In this document: positions 1-8,826 of the stretch, piece after piece
Position numbering within the stretch: position 1 is the first letter of the stretch
Layout: each line of letters begins with the position of its first letter
Source of the DNA: Myxococcus stipitatus DSM 14675
Lineage (GTDB): Bacteria; Myxococcota; Myxococcia; Myxococcales; Myxococcaceae
DNA: 64,000 bases
Assembly (NCBI RefSeq): GCF_000331735.1
Contig: NC_020126.1
Coordinates: 620,001 to 684,000, forward strand
Direction: 5' to 3'
Made by a program: the position numbers and the translations under genes
Notes under the pieces: model-generated
Database searches by the model: none
What the model was told of the DNA's origin: nothing
Seen by the model: the letters and a program-made list of their open reading frames with translations, nothing else

Positions 1-1923
1 CACCATCGACTTGTCACCCAAGCCCTGGCCGCGCTCGAGGTCCGCAACCTGGTGCTGAGCATCCAGGACGCCAGCTTTCCCAGCGTGCCTGGCGAGGACC
101 TGGGCCGAGGTTCGCCCTACTCACGAGGCGCGGCTGACTTCCTGGAGACCGCGCACACGCTCGGGTTCACCGGCATCCAGTTGGGGCCGCAGGGGCAGAC
201 GAGTGAGGCGAATGCCTCGCCGTATGACGGGACCCTCTTCTCTCGCAATGTCCTGAATGGGGCCTTGTCTCCGCTGGAGGACGCGGCCTGGGGCGCGCTG
301 TTGCCTCGCGGGCGTGTCGCGGCGCTCGCGGAGGCACGCCCGCGCTCGGCCGGTCCGGGAGAGCGGTACCGGTGGGCCTTCCGCGCGCAGCTCACCGCGC
401 TCGATGAGGCGTGGACGTCTTTTCGACGTCAGCGCGCGGAGCCGAGCCCCTCCGCCGCGGTGAAGGGCCTGGCGGACCGGTTGCGGGTGTTCCGACAGCG
501 GAACCAGGCATGGCTGCTGCGCGACGCGCTCTTCGAGGTGCTGTGCGAGGAGAAGGGCGTGCCGGATTGGAGACCCTGGGCGGACTCTCTCGACGGACGC
601 TTGTGGAGCCCACGCCCTGGAGAAGAGGGCGCCGCGGCCGCGAGAATCCAGGCGTTGGAGTCGAGCGCCTCAGAGGCACTGGAGCGCTATGCGTTCTTCC
701 AGTTCCTCGTCCATGAGCAGCATGAGGGCCTGCGCGAGCGGACGGCGCGCTGGAGCCTGAAGCTCTACGGCGACTTGCAGATCGGGTTCTCACCGCGCGA
801 CGCGTGGGCGTGGCAGGGCTTGTTCCTGCGCACGTACCTGATGGGCGCGCCGCCCAGCCGCACGAATCCCGAAGGGCAGCCGTGGAACTACCCGGTGCTG
901 GACCCGGAGCAGTACTTCACGCAAGGGCTCGGACATGGGGCGGTGCTGCGCTTCATGGACGCGCGCATGGACAAGATGCTCGCGGAGTACGACGGGCTGC
1001 GATTGGACCATCCTCACGGGCTCGTGTGTCCCTGGGTGTATCGCTCCGGACAGGCGGACGCGTTGGCGGCGGTGCAGCATGGCGCGCGACTCTTCTCCTC
1101 GCCGGACCTGTCCGACCACCCGGAGCTGGCGCGCTTCGCCGTCGTGCATCCCGAGCAGCTGGACCGCTCGGTGCCTCGGTACGCGGATGGAGAGGTGACG
1201 TCGCTGACGCCGGAGCAGGTCCAGCGCTACAGCATCCTCTTCGACACGGTGGTGGCGGCGGCGCGGCGCAACGGGCGGGACCTGGGAGACCTGCTGGGCG
1301 AGGTGCTGAGTACGCTGCCGTATCCCCTGGGGCGTGTTCTCGCGCGCTATGGACTGGGGCGCTTCCGCGTCACGCAGAAGGCGGACCTGCGCAATCCCTC
1401 GGATGTGTATCGCAGTGAGAACGTGGCGCCCGAGGACTGGGTGATGGTGGGCAACCACGACACGAAGTCGCTGTGGCGCCTCGTGGGGGAGTGGCAGTGG
1501 CGAGGCACGCTGAAGGCACAGGCGGACTACCTGGCGACGCGGCTGTGTCCCGAGGCCGGGCCGCGGCGAGAGGACCTCGCGCGAGCGCTGGCGCAGGACC
1601 CGGGGAAGCTGGCGCAGGCGAAGTTCGCGGACCTGTTCGCCAGCCGCGCGCGCAACGTCATGGTGTTCTTCACGGACCTGTTGGGGATGACCGGCACGTA
1701 CAACGAGCCGGGCACCGTGGATGAGCGCAACTGGTCGCTGCGCGCGTCCGAGGACTGGAGGGCGGAGTACCGCGAGCGCCTGCGCACGGACGCGGCGATG
1801 AACCTGCCCGCCGTGCTGGCCCTGGCGCTGCGCGCGGGGGGAGCGGCCTCGGTGACGAAGCACCGGGAGCTGCTCGCGGGGCTGGACCGGCTCGCGGACC
1901 AGCTGCGCCAGGACACCCCGTAG
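1..1923 (+). CDS. malQ: 4-alpha-glucanotransferase (GH77), 5' end missing
   Basis: Disproportionating enzyme of cytoplasmic maltodextrin and glycogen metabolism: it cleaves an alpha-1,4-glucan and transfers the cut piece to another glucan or to glucose. The frame is open to base 1, and the residues before the first in-frame GTG (base 52) continue the family pattern ([20 protein letters not shown]), so the gene starts left of the window and is partial. Family marks visible: [25 protein letters not shown] and [13 protein letters not shown] near the N-terminus; the nucleophile Asp in LRLDHPHG (codon at 1006); the acid/base region [12 protein letters not shown]; and the third acidic residue in [10 protein letters not shown]. 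The next gene lies on the other strand, 30 bases away, so transcription converges. Family assignment is firm. Whether it sits in a glycogen operon cannot be told from here. Confidence 0.93.
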   Translation, partial: HHRLVTQALAALEVRNLVLSIQDASFPSVPGEDLGRGSPYSRGAADFLETAHTLGFTGIQLGPQGQTSEANASPYDGTLFSRNVLNGALSPLEDAAWGALLPRGRVAALAEARPRSAGPGERYRWAFRAQLTALDEAWTSFRRQRAEPSPSAAVKGLADRLRVFRQRNQAWLLRDALFEVLCEEKGVPDWRPWADSLDGRLWSPRPGEEGAAAARIQALESSASEALERYAFFQFLVHEQHEGLRERTARWSLKLYGDLQIGFSPRDAWAWQGLFLRTYLMGAPPSRTNPEGQPWNYPVLDPEQYFTQGLGHGAVLRFMDARMDKMLAEYDGLRLDHPHGLVCPWVYRSGQADALAAVQHGARLFSSPDLSDHPELARFAVVHPEQLDRSVPRYADGEVTSLTPEQVQRYSILFDTVVAAARRNGRDLGDLLGEVLSTLPYPLGRVLARYGLGRFRVTQKADLRNPSDVYRSENVAPEDWVMVGNHDTKSLWRLVGEWQWRGTLKAQADYLATRLCPEAGPRREDLARALAQDPGKLAQAKFADLFASRARNVMVFFTDLLGMTGTYNEPGTVDERNWSLRASEDWRAEYRERLRTDAAMNLPAVLALALRAGGAASVTKHRELLAGLDRLADQLRQDTP

Positions 1924-1953
1924 CCCCCACCCGTGAAGGCAGGGGCTCCGCGC

Positions 1954-2700
1954 TCAGTGCCGCACGTCCACCACGAGTCGCGGGGGCTCCTTCAGCTCCA
2001 TGATGCGGAAGGGCGCGGTGCCCTGGGTGCCCAGGGCCCATGACACCTCGCCCTCGAAGTCGCAGATGCGCTCCAATTCCACGACCACGGGCAGCGCGAC
2101 CTTCTGCTCCCGCGTGGCGACCGTGGGCTGTCCCGCATCGGTGTGCGCTCGCGCGGGCATGAGGCTCACCTGGAGCTGGGCCTTGCCCGCGAGCGACACC
2201 ACGTCACCCGAGCCACACTGCACCACCGGCTCCTTCGGATACTCCACGCGGTAGCCCGGAAGCTGCGTCCCCTCGAACTCGAACACCACGCGGTCGAAGT
2301 CCGGATGTGCCCCCGCGCGCACGGAGCGCAGCGTGGCCTGCGGCGCGCTGCTCCGCTTCAGCTCCACCGGGCTCGTGGTCCACTCGCGGTTCTTCGCATC
2401 CTCGGGCGCGATGCCTCCTCCCGGGGGCGCCGGAGGCTTCGAGGGCGCGGGCTCCTCCTTCGCCTCGCTCGACGGAAGCGCCGTGCTCCCATCCGGAACG
2501 ACAGGGACGGGAGGCTTCGCGACGGCCTCGCCCTCGCGAGGAGTGGCTCCCTCGGGGGCGGGGATGGAGGGAGGTGCCTCCTCGGCGGGGGGTAGCTCGG
2601 CCGCGGGAGGCGGGGGTGCTTCTTCCTTCTTGGAGCACCCCGCGACTCCCAGGTACCCGGCAAGCCACAGCGAAGACAGCCAGCGTCCGGCGCGCTTCAT
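1954..2700 (-). CDS. AMIN-like domain lipoprotein
   Basis: A 248-residue predicted lipoprotein. It starts with MKRAGRW, a hydrophobic stretch and the lipobox-like GVAGC, so it is probably anchored in the envelope by an acylated Cys near residue 22. Residues about 25-115 are Pro/Glu/Ala-rich linker. The C-terminal 120 residues (SVRAGAHPDFDRVVFEFEG through RLVVDVRH) match the AMIN-like fold found in envelope proteins that bind peptidoglycan or pili. I chose the ATG at 2700 over an upstream in-frame start because it has a GGGAGGAA ribosome site directly before it and begins the signal peptide. It converges on malQ. The partner it binds is unknown. Confidence 0.8.
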   Translation of the reverse strand: MKRAGRWLSSLWLAGYLGVAGCSKKEEAPPPPAAELPPAEEAPPSIPAPEGATPREGEAVAKPPVPVVPDGSTALPSSEAKEEPAPSKPPAPPGGGIAPEDAKNREWTTSPVELKRSSAPQATLRSVRAGAHPDFDRVVFEFEGTQLPGYRVEYPKEPVVQCGSGDVVSLAGKAQLQVSLMPARAHTDAGQPTVATREQKVALPVVVELERICDFEGEVSWALGTQGTAPFRIMELKEPPRLVVDVRH

Positions 2701-2838
2701 CGTTCCTCCCTGTCGACCCACGAAGCGTGGGGCCGCGAGGAACACCCTCTCTCATGACCGGACGTCCTGTGCCAGCACCTGTCCCAGGGCGGGGTGCGCG
2801 GAAGGCAACACACCTTCCGCCCGAGGACAGGGCTCGCG

Positions 2839-3849
2839 CTACTCCGCGGAGGCCGAAGCGCGGACGAGCGCGCGCAGGTCCGCGTCCCGCAGGAAGTTGA
2901 CCAGCACGCCGTCAATCTTCCGCGTGCCGCCCACCACCTCGGTGGGCTTCAGGAAGAAAAGATTGTTCCAGTTGAAGTCGTACAGGGCCTGCTCCGCGGC
3001 ATCGGACCACGAGCCATCCATGCGGCCGTGGTAGTACCCGAGCTTGCGCAGCACGCGCTTGACGTAGCGCGCGGTGTCCGCGTCGAGCGTCACCTGGTCC
3101 GCGGGGTACGGCACCCCCAGCGTGCCCTGGTAGCGGTTGAGCTGGATGCCCAGCTCCCGGAGCGCGTCGGAGCTGGCGTGGACGACGGCGTCCGCGAGCA
3201 CGTGCGTGTAGAAGGCCGTGTCGACGGTGGTGTTCCAGACGCGGATGACGCCCGAGCGCTCACCATTGCGGTCGCCTCCCACGCGCGCCCCGGCCTTGAG
3301 CGACGCATACAGCCGCTGCGGCAGGCTGCCCTTCGCCTGGCGGAAGCCGTCCGCCATGGCCCGGCACATGTCGGGCGTCGTCATGTTGTTGGCCTGCACG
3401 ACGAAGGTGGTGTCCCGGATGGCGCAGTGGTGGCTGCTGGAGTCCGCGCCCGTGACCTGTCCCATCGTCACGGTGCCGTCCGGGTGGAGCTTCACCGCGG
3501 CGAGCTGGCGGAGGGTGGCGTACGGGTCGACGGTCTGCGCCCAGTCGATGGCCTCCTGCGGGGTCGAGCCCGCGTCGATGCGGGCGATGATGGCCTGCGC
3601 GACATCCACCGAGGGCATCGACATGCTGGCCACCGCGAGGTCCGAGCGCCCGTAGGGCACCAGCGTGCTGACGCCGCTGGGGAACGAGATGACGGCCATT
3701 CCGCAGGACTTCTCCACGGGGTCGCACGCCACGACGGCGCGCGTGCCGAAAACGCTCGGGTTCGTCAGGGGGCGCTCGCCCGCGAGGGCCGGGGTGGACG
3801 CCAAGAAGAGGGACGCGGCGGCGAGGAGACCACGGTGGAAGGGCTTCAT
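2839..3849 (-). CDS. DUF1028 family secreted protein with peptidoglycan-binding-like tail
   Basis: A 336-residue protein with a clear Sec signal peptide (MKPFHRGLLAAASLFLASTP, cut after ALA). The middle carries the DUF1028 pattern: RAVVACDPVEKSCGMAVISF, then IDAGSTPQEAIDWAQ, YATLRQLAAVKLHPDG and FVVQANNMT. DUF1028 proteins are predicted Ntn-hydrolase-like enzymes with no settled reaction. The last 80 residues (TARYVKRVLRKLGYYHGRMDGSWSDAAEQALYDFNW) resemble a peptidoglycan-binding repeat, which would hold the protein at the cell wall. The start at 3849 is chosen because the signal peptide begins there. It diverges from the aminotransferase gene across a 391-base gap. Confidence 0.82.
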   Translation of the reverse strand: MKPFHRGLLAAASLFLASTPALAGERPLTNPSVFGTRAVVACDPVEKSCGMAVISFPSGVSTLVPYGRSDLAVASMSMPSVDVAQAIIARIDAGSTPQEAIDWAQTVDPYATLRQLAAVKLHPDGTVTMGQVTGADSSSHHCAIRDTTFVVQANNMTTPDMCRAMADGFRQAKGSLPQRLYASLKAGARVGGDRNGERSGVIRVWNTTVDTAFYTHVLADAVVHASSDALRELGIQLNRYQGTLGVPYPADQVTLDADTARYVKRVLRKLGYYHGRMDGSWSDAAEQALYDFNWNNLFFLKPTEVVGGTRKIDGVLVNFLRDADLRALVRASASAE

Positions 3850-4240
3850 GCACGGACCTCGGGGAAGGGCTCCGCCGTCACCGCGCAAGGAAACCTCGCG
3901 GGTGGGGAGGAACCTCAGGGCTGGGTGACGTGTGAAACACGAAGGCGCGTGCTGCCTGGGGGGCAGCGCGTCCCTCGGAGCGGCTGTCTCCAGGAACGAG
4001 GAGCCCCGCGCGACATATCGCCGAATCGTCCGTCAATTCTGGAATGAGGGAGATGGCCGCGAAGCCGAGGGCCCGCTGGCTCGGGTGCCCCTCGCGTCGC
4101 GCTTCCGGGAAAATTGAAGGTGTGGCACTCCAGCCGACGTTTTCAGGACATGCCCCACAAGGGCCCGAGTGGCGGGTATGGTGCGCGCCCGGCCGCAGCT
4201 CGCGTCCCCTTCACGCGCACGAACCGGAGATACCTTCGTC
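3850..4240. other. Divergent intergenic region with two small dyads
   Basis: Space between the divergent DUF1028 and aminotransferase genes. It holds the perfect dyad CGTGT-gaa-ACACG at 3928-3940, which looks like a small operator, and a hairpin GCTGCC-tgggg-GGCAGC at 3950-3966 that can extend outward with G-U pairs. Open frames here (such as one of 61 codons at 3932-4117) have no ribosome site and no recognisable content, so I do not call a gene. No clear sigma-70 or sigma-54 promoter was found. Confidence 0.4.
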
Positions 4241-5539
4241 ATGGCTCTCGACCTCACCACCCTCCCACGTCCCTCGCGGGACGACGCCACCGTCGGCACC
4301 ATGGCGCGTGGACTCGTTGGCAGCGAGATTCTCCGCATCGCGGCGGAAGTCCGGGAGCTGGCGGCCAAAGGCCGCAAGGTCTGCAACCTCACCGTGGGCG
4401 ACTTCAACCCGCGCGAGTTCCCCATCCCCGACGGCCTGCGCTCGCACATCGCCACGGCGCTCCAGTCGGGCGAGACGAACTATCCGCCCTCGGACGGCGT
4501 GCTGGACCTACGCCAGGCCGTGCAGCGTTTCTATGAGCGCTCCCTGGGGCTGAAGTACCCGCTGGAGGGAATCGTCATCGCGGGCGGCGCCCGGCCCATC
4601 ATCTACGGCACGTACCGCGCCGTGCTGGATGAGGGGGAGACGGTGGTCTACCCGGTGCCCTCGTGGAACAACAACCACTACATCCACATGATGAACGCCA
4701 AGGGCGTGGTGGTGACGACGGACGCCGCGCACGGCTTCATGCCCACGCTGGAGCAGTTGGCGCCGCACCTGGGCTCCGCGCGCCTGCTGTGCCTGTGCAG
4801 CCCGCTCAACCCCACGGGCACCATGATTGCGCCCGACACGCTGGGCGCCATCTGCGAGCGCGTCGTCGCGGAGAACCGCGCGCGGGAGAAGCAGGGCCGC
4901 AAGCCGCTCATCCTGATGTACGACCAGATTTATTGGGTGCTGAGCTTCGGCGCGGTGAAGCACGTGACGCCCGTGGAGCTGGTGCCGGAGGTCGCCCCCT
5001 ACACCGTCTTCGTGGACGGCATCTCCAAGGCCTTCGCGGCGACGGGTGTGCGCGTGGGCTGGGGCGTGGGGCCGCCGACCATCATCGCTCGGATGCGGGA
5101 CGTGCTGGGCCACGTGGGTGCGTGGGCGCCCAAGGCCGAGCAGGTCGCCGTGGCGCGCTACCTGGAGGACGTGCCCGCCACGGAGTCCTTCCTGGGGGAG
5201 ATGCGCCAGCGCGTGGACGCGCGGCTGGAGGCGCTGCACAAGGGCCTGACGCGCATGCGCGAGGCGGGGCTGCCGGTGCGCCACATCGCGCCGCAGGGCG
5301 CCATCTACCTGTCGGTCCAGTTCGACCTGGTGGGCAAGGGCGGCCTGAAGACGAATGACGACATCCGCAAGCTGCTCCTGGAGAAGGCGAGCTTCGCGGT
5401 GGTGCCCTTCCAGGCGTTCGGGCTGATGGAGGACACCGGCTGGTTCCGGCTGTCGGTGGGCGCGACGTCGGTGTCCGAAATCGAAGAGGCGCTGCCCCGC
5501 GTGGAAGCGGCGCTGCGCGAGGCGCTGGCCACGAAGTAG
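4241..5539 (+). CDS. PLP-dependent aminotransferase, class I/II
   Basis: A 432-residue fold-type I aminotransferase acting in the cytoplasm on an amino acid and a 2-oxo acid; the substrate pair cannot be read from sequence. Visible marks: NLTVGDFNPREFPIPDGL near the N-terminus, the cofactor-contact segment LCSPLNPTGTM, the Asp/Tyr segment MYDQIYWVLSF and the Schiff-base lysine in FVDGISKAFAATGVRVGW. The C-terminal segment DTGWFRLSVGATSVSEIEEA matches the Arg that binds the substrate carboxylate. The start at 4241 (MALDLTTLP) is preceded by GGAGA, and the earlier in-frame codons have no family-like residues. The next gene, a transporter, begins 108 bases downstream on the same strand. Confidence 0.9.
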   Translation: MALDLTTLPRPSRDDATVGTMARGLVGSEILRIAAEVRELAAKGRKVCNLTVGDFNPREFPIPDGLRSHIATALQSGETNYPPSDGVLDLRQAVQRFYERSLGLKYPLEGIVIAGGARPIIYGTYRAVLDEGETVVYPVPSWNNNHYIHMMNAKGVVVTTDAAHGFMPTLEQLAPHLGSARLLCLCSPLNPTGTMIAPDTLGAICERVVAENRAREKQGRKPLILMYDQIYWVLSFGAVKHVTPVELVPEVAPYTVFVDGISKAFAATGVRVGWGVGPPTIIARMRDVLGHVGAWAPKAEQVAVARYLEDVPATESFLGEMRQRVDARLEALHKGLTRMREAGLPVRHIAPQGAIYLSVQFDLVGKGGLKTNDDIRKLLLEKASFAVVPFQAFGLMEDTGWFRLSVGATSVSEIEEALPRVEAALREALATK

Positions 5540-5647
5540 GACGCGGCCTTCGCGGGAATACGCGAAAAGGGACGGGGTTCAGCCGGGGACGCGCCCGGCG
5601 GGACCCTCCCTCGACCCACCGGAGTTCATCGAGACGCGCGCGACCTC

Positions 5648-6949
5648 GTGCCCATGCTCAAGCGATTCGTGGATGTTCGTGACGAGGAAGTCGGCGCCGT
5701 CCTGGGGTCCTTCGTCTATTTCTTCACGCTGATGTGTGGCTACGCCATCCTCCGTCCCATCCGCAACGAGATGGGCACGGCGGGCAGCGTGAAGGGCCTG
5801 CCGTGGCTCTTCACGGCGACCTTCATCGTGATGCTGCTGGCGGTGCCGGCGTTCTCCGCGCTGGTGGCGCGCTGGCCCCGGCGCGTGGTGCTGCCGCGCA
5901 TCTACCGCTTCTTCATCGTCAGCCTCGTGGCCTTCTTCGTGGTGCTGAAGCTGGGCGTGGCGAAGGAGGGCGTGGCGCGGGTCTTCTACATCTGGCTGAG
6001 CGTCTACAACCTGTTCGTCGTCTCCATCTTCTGGAGCTTCATGGCGGACGTGTTCGCCAGCGAGCAGGGCAAGCGGCTGTTCGGCTTCATCGCCGCGGGA
6101 GGCACCACGGGGATGTTGGTGGGGCCCTTCCTGGTGGGACGGCTGGCGGAGCCGGTGGGCCCGGTGAACCTCATCCTGGTGTCCGCGGTGCTGCTGGAGG
6201 TGAGCGCGCAGTGCGTGCGCTGGCTGAGCCGCTGGGCCCGCGACGTCCAGCACCAGCCCCCGTCGGCGGAAGGGCCGGTGGGCGGTGGGGTGCTGGCGGG
6301 GTTGAAGCTGATGCTGTCCTCGCCCCTGTTGCTCGCGCTGGGGCTGCAGGTGCTGCTCTACGCGGCCACGTCCACGTTCCTCTACTACCAGGAGGTGCGG
6401 CTGGTGGCGGCGGTGAGCAAGGACGCGGCGGCGCGCACCGCGATGTTCGGCGACATCGACTTCTACGTGCAGCTCCTGACGCTGGCGCTGCAGACGCTCG
6501 TCACGGGGCGGGTCATCTCGCGTCTGGGATTGGGCGCGGCGCTGGCGGTGGCGCCGGTGCTGACGGGGCTGGGCTTCCTGGGGCTCGCGGCGGTGCCGGT
6601 GCTGGGCGTGCTGGTGGTGTTCAAGGCGCTGCGAGGCGCCAGCCACTACGCGCTGGATCGCCCCTCGCGCGAAATCCTCTTCACCACGGTGGACCGCGAG
6701 GCGCGCTACAAGTCGAAGAGCTTCATCGACACGGTGGTGTACCGGGGCAGCGACACGGTGAGCGCGTGGCTGCAGGGCGGGCTCACCTCGTTGGGGCTGA
6801 GCATGACGGGGCTGTCGCTGGCGGCGGTGCCCCTGGCGGGGCTGTGGCTCGTGGTCTCGCTCTATCTGTCGCGCGAGCAGCGGCGGCTGTCCAAGGAGGG
6901 CGCGGGGGAGTTCCCGCCCGTCGTCCTGGACAGCGCCACGTCGCGCTGA
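5648..6949 (+). CDS. Integral membrane carrier of the NTP/NDP exchange (TlcC) or MFS type
   Basis: A 433-residue polytopic inner-membrane protein with roughly 12 hydrophobic segments. The opening (ETGAVLG-like SFVYFFTLMCGYAILRPIRN) and the motif SVYNLFVVSIFWSFMADVF followed by KRLFGFIAAGGTTGMLVGP resemble the ATP/ADP translocase-like group (COG3202), also annotated as MFS. In free-living bacteria the transported compound of this group is not settled, so nucleotide exchange should not be assumed. The start is uncertain: GTG at 5648 or ATG at 5654, with no strong ribosome site before either. The epimerase-like gene follows after 35 bases and may be co-transcribed. Confidence 0.75.
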   Translation: MPMLKRFVDVRDEEVGAVLGSFVYFFTLMCGYAILRPIRNEMGTAGSVKGLPWLFTATFIVMLLAVPAFSALVARWPRRVVLPRIYRFFIVSLVAFFVVLKLGVAKEGVARVFYIWLSVYNLFVVSIFWSFMADVFASEQGKRLFGFIAAGGTTGMLVGPFLVGRLAEPVGPVNLILVSAVLLEVSAQCVRWLSRWARDVQHQPPSAEGPVGGGVLAGLKLMLSSPLLLALGLQVLLYAATSTFLYYQEVRLVAAVSKDAAARTAMFGDIDFYVQLLTLALQTLVTGRVISRLGLGAALAVAPVLTGLGFLGLAAVPVLGVLVVFKALRGASHYALDRPSREILFTTVDREARYKSKSFIDTVVYRGSDTVSAWLQGGLTSLGLSMTGLSLAAVPLAGLWLVVSLYLSREQRRLSKEGAGEFPPVVLDSATSR

Positions 6950-6984
6950 AGTCAGTGGAACCTCGAAGCGGGAGACGACACGAC

Positions 6985-8163
6985 ATGAAACTGTCTCGCA
7001 GGGATGTGATTCAGGGTGCGGCCGTGACGGTGGGGTCGCTGTGGGCCATGGGCTGTGCGACCACGGGCGCGGCGGGGGAGCCGGGCGCGCAAGGGCAGGA
7101 GGCGGTGGGCGCGAAGGCGGGCAAGCCCCTGAGCATCCTCATCCTCGGCGGCACGAAGTTCCTGGGGCCGGCGCTGGTGGAGTACGCGCAGTCGCGAGGC
7201 CACACCGTCACGCTGTTCAACCGCGGCAAGACGAACCCGGGCCTGTTCCCCGGCGTGGAGAAGCTCCAGGGCGACCGGGACCCCACCAAGGCGGAAGGTC
7301 TCAAGGCGCTGGAGGGCCGCAAGTGGGACGCGGTGGTGGACACGTCGGGCTATGTGCCGCGCATCGTGAAGGCGTCGGCGGAGCTGCTCGCGCCCCACGT
7401 GGGCCACTACACCTTCATCTCCTCCATCTCCGTCTACAAGGACCTGACGACGCCCGGCATCACCGAGTCCTATCCCCTGGCGCAGGTGGAGGACCCGACG
7501 ACGGAGGACGTGAACAAGTACTACGGCGCGCTGAAGGCGCTGTGTGAGCAGGCCGCGGAAGCGGCGATGCCCGGCCGCGTGTTCAACGTGCGCCCGGGGC
7601 TCATCATCGGACCGGATGACCCGACGGACCGCTTCACGTACTGGCCGGTGCGCCTGTCGCGCGGTGGCGAGGTGCTCGCGCCCGGCGATGGACAGGACCC
7701 GGTGCAGTTCATCGACGCCAGGGACCTGGCCGCGTGGACCATCCTCGGCGTGGAGCGCCACCTGACGGGCGCGTACAACGCGACGGGGCCGACGCGCCCG
7801 CTGCTGATGCGCGACTTCCTGGAGGCGAGCCAGAAGACGCTGGGCACCGACGCGCGCCTGGTCTGGGCGGACACGGCGTTCCTGGCGAAGCACAAGGTGG
7901 AGCACTGGGGCGACATGCCGGCGTGGGCGCCGCGCGTGGGGGAGGACGCGGGCCTGGGCCGCATCGGCGTGGCGAAGGCGCTGGCCCAGGGGCTCACGTT
8001 CCGCCCCATCACCGACACCGTGCGCGACACGCTGGCCTGGTTCAAGGCGGAGCCGCCGGAGCGACAGGCCAAGCTGAAGGCGGGCCTGTCTCCCGAGCGG
8101 GAGAAGGAGGTGCTCGCCGCGTGGCACCAGGAGCACGACAAGGGCAACGCCCATTCGGGCTGA
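6985..8163 (+). CDS. Tat-exported NAD-dependent epimerase/dehydratase-like protein
   Basis: A 392-residue extended short-chain dehydrogenase/epimerase. The N-terminus MKLSRRDVIQGAAVTVGSLW carries a twin-arginine motif and then AMGC, a lipobox, so export through Tat and lipid anchoring are likely. The Rossmann motif is LILGGTKFLG at about residue 54, the catalytic pair appears as YGALK (YxxxK), and FISSISVY supplies the Ser region. Family members act on nucleotide sugars or related substrates; this one has no identified substrate. An exported SDR is plausible because Tat moves folded, cofactor-loaded proteins. ATG at 6985 follows GGGAGACGAC. It probably shares a transcript with the carrier upstream. 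Confidence 0.85.
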   Translation: MKLSRRDVIQGAAVTVGSLWAMGCATTGAAGEPGAQGQEAVGAKAGKPLSILILGGTKFLGPALVEYAQSRGHTVTLFNRGKTNPGLFPGVEKLQGDRDPTKAEGLKALEGRKWDAVVDTSGYVPRIVKASAELLAPHVGHYTFISSISVYKDLTTPGITESYPLAQVEDPTTEDVNKYYGALKALCEQAAEAAMPGRVFNVRPGLIIGPDDPTDRFTYWPVRLSRGGEVLAPGDGQDPVQFIDARDLAAWTILGVERHLTGAYNATGPTRPLLMRDFLEASQKTLGTDARLVWADTAFLAKHKVEHWGDMPAWAPRVGEDAGLGRIGVAKALAQGLTFRPITDTVRDTLAWFKAEPPERQAKLKAGLSPEREKEVLAAWHQEHDKGNAHSG

Positions 8164-8187
8164 CGCCCCGCGGGGGAGGTCGAGGCC

Positions 8188-8709
8188 TCAGAGGCGCGCG
8201 AGAATCTCCGCCTTCTTCTGCTCGAACTCCTCGTCCGTGATGAGGCCCTCGCTGGCCATCCGCTGAAGGTCCTTCAGGGCCTTCACCGGGTCCGGGGTGG
8301 GCAGGCTGCCTTCCGGCTGCTGCAGGAGTCGGGTGAGGTTGCTCATGTTCTGCGGAATCAGGGGCCCCATGACGACGACCTGGTTCGGGTCGTCCGGGGC
8401 CACCCTGACCTTCAGGTCCAATCCCGGCTCCAGCACCTGCACGTTCCAGTCGTGGGTCCTGCTGTTGAGCCGGACCTCGTAGGGAGGGCGGCCCGGGACG
8501 CGCACCTGGAGCAGGCTGTTGTAGACGCGGACCTTGTTGATGAGCACCGCGGTGGGCTCCAGGCTCAGCAGCGTGGCCTCCGCGGGGAGCCCGTGCTCAC
8601 GGATATGTTGAATCTTCCGGGAGGCGGCGACCACCCAGAGCATGAAGCCCACGCCCATGGCGATGAACAGGGCCCAACTTCCACCGACGATGAGGTCGAC
8701 TGCTTCCAT
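8188..8709 (-). CDS. SHOCT-domain membrane protein
   Basis: A 173-residue protein with one N-terminal transmembrane helix (about residues 8-30), a middle beta-rich region (PAEATLLSLEPTAVLINKVRVYNSLLQVRV) and a C-terminal SHOCT segment (KALKDLQRMASEGLITDEEFEQKKAEILARL). SHOCT is a short helical oligomerisation motif found at the ends of many bacterial membrane proteins; its role is structural. The function of the whole protein is unknown. It converges on the epimerase gene and diverges from the large lipoprotein gene to its right. Confidence 0.78.
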   Translation of the reverse strand: MEAVDLIVGGSWALFIAMGVGFMLWVVAASRKIQHIREHGLPAEATLLSLEPTAVLINKVRVYNSLLQVRVPGRPPYEVRLNSRTHDWNVQVLEPGLDLKVRVAPDDPNQVVVMGPLIPQNMSNLTRLLQQPEGSLPTPDPVKALKDLQRMASEGLITDEEFEQKKAEILARL

Positions 8710-8826
8710 GGTCTCGTGACTCTAAATGGTCAACGCTTGGAGAGAAACCCACGGTGTGGGCCGGGGTGCCCGGGTCATGATGGCCGGTGAGACCTGGGCC
8801 GGTGGGACTCACACGGGAGCGCCCCC

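Noticed and set aside
5734-6984. Forward open frame joined to the epimerase gene in another frame of the carrier gene
   Set aside because: Its first 400 codons are Ala/Gly/Arg-rich and out of frame with the real carrier; the true epimerase start is the Tat signal at 6985.
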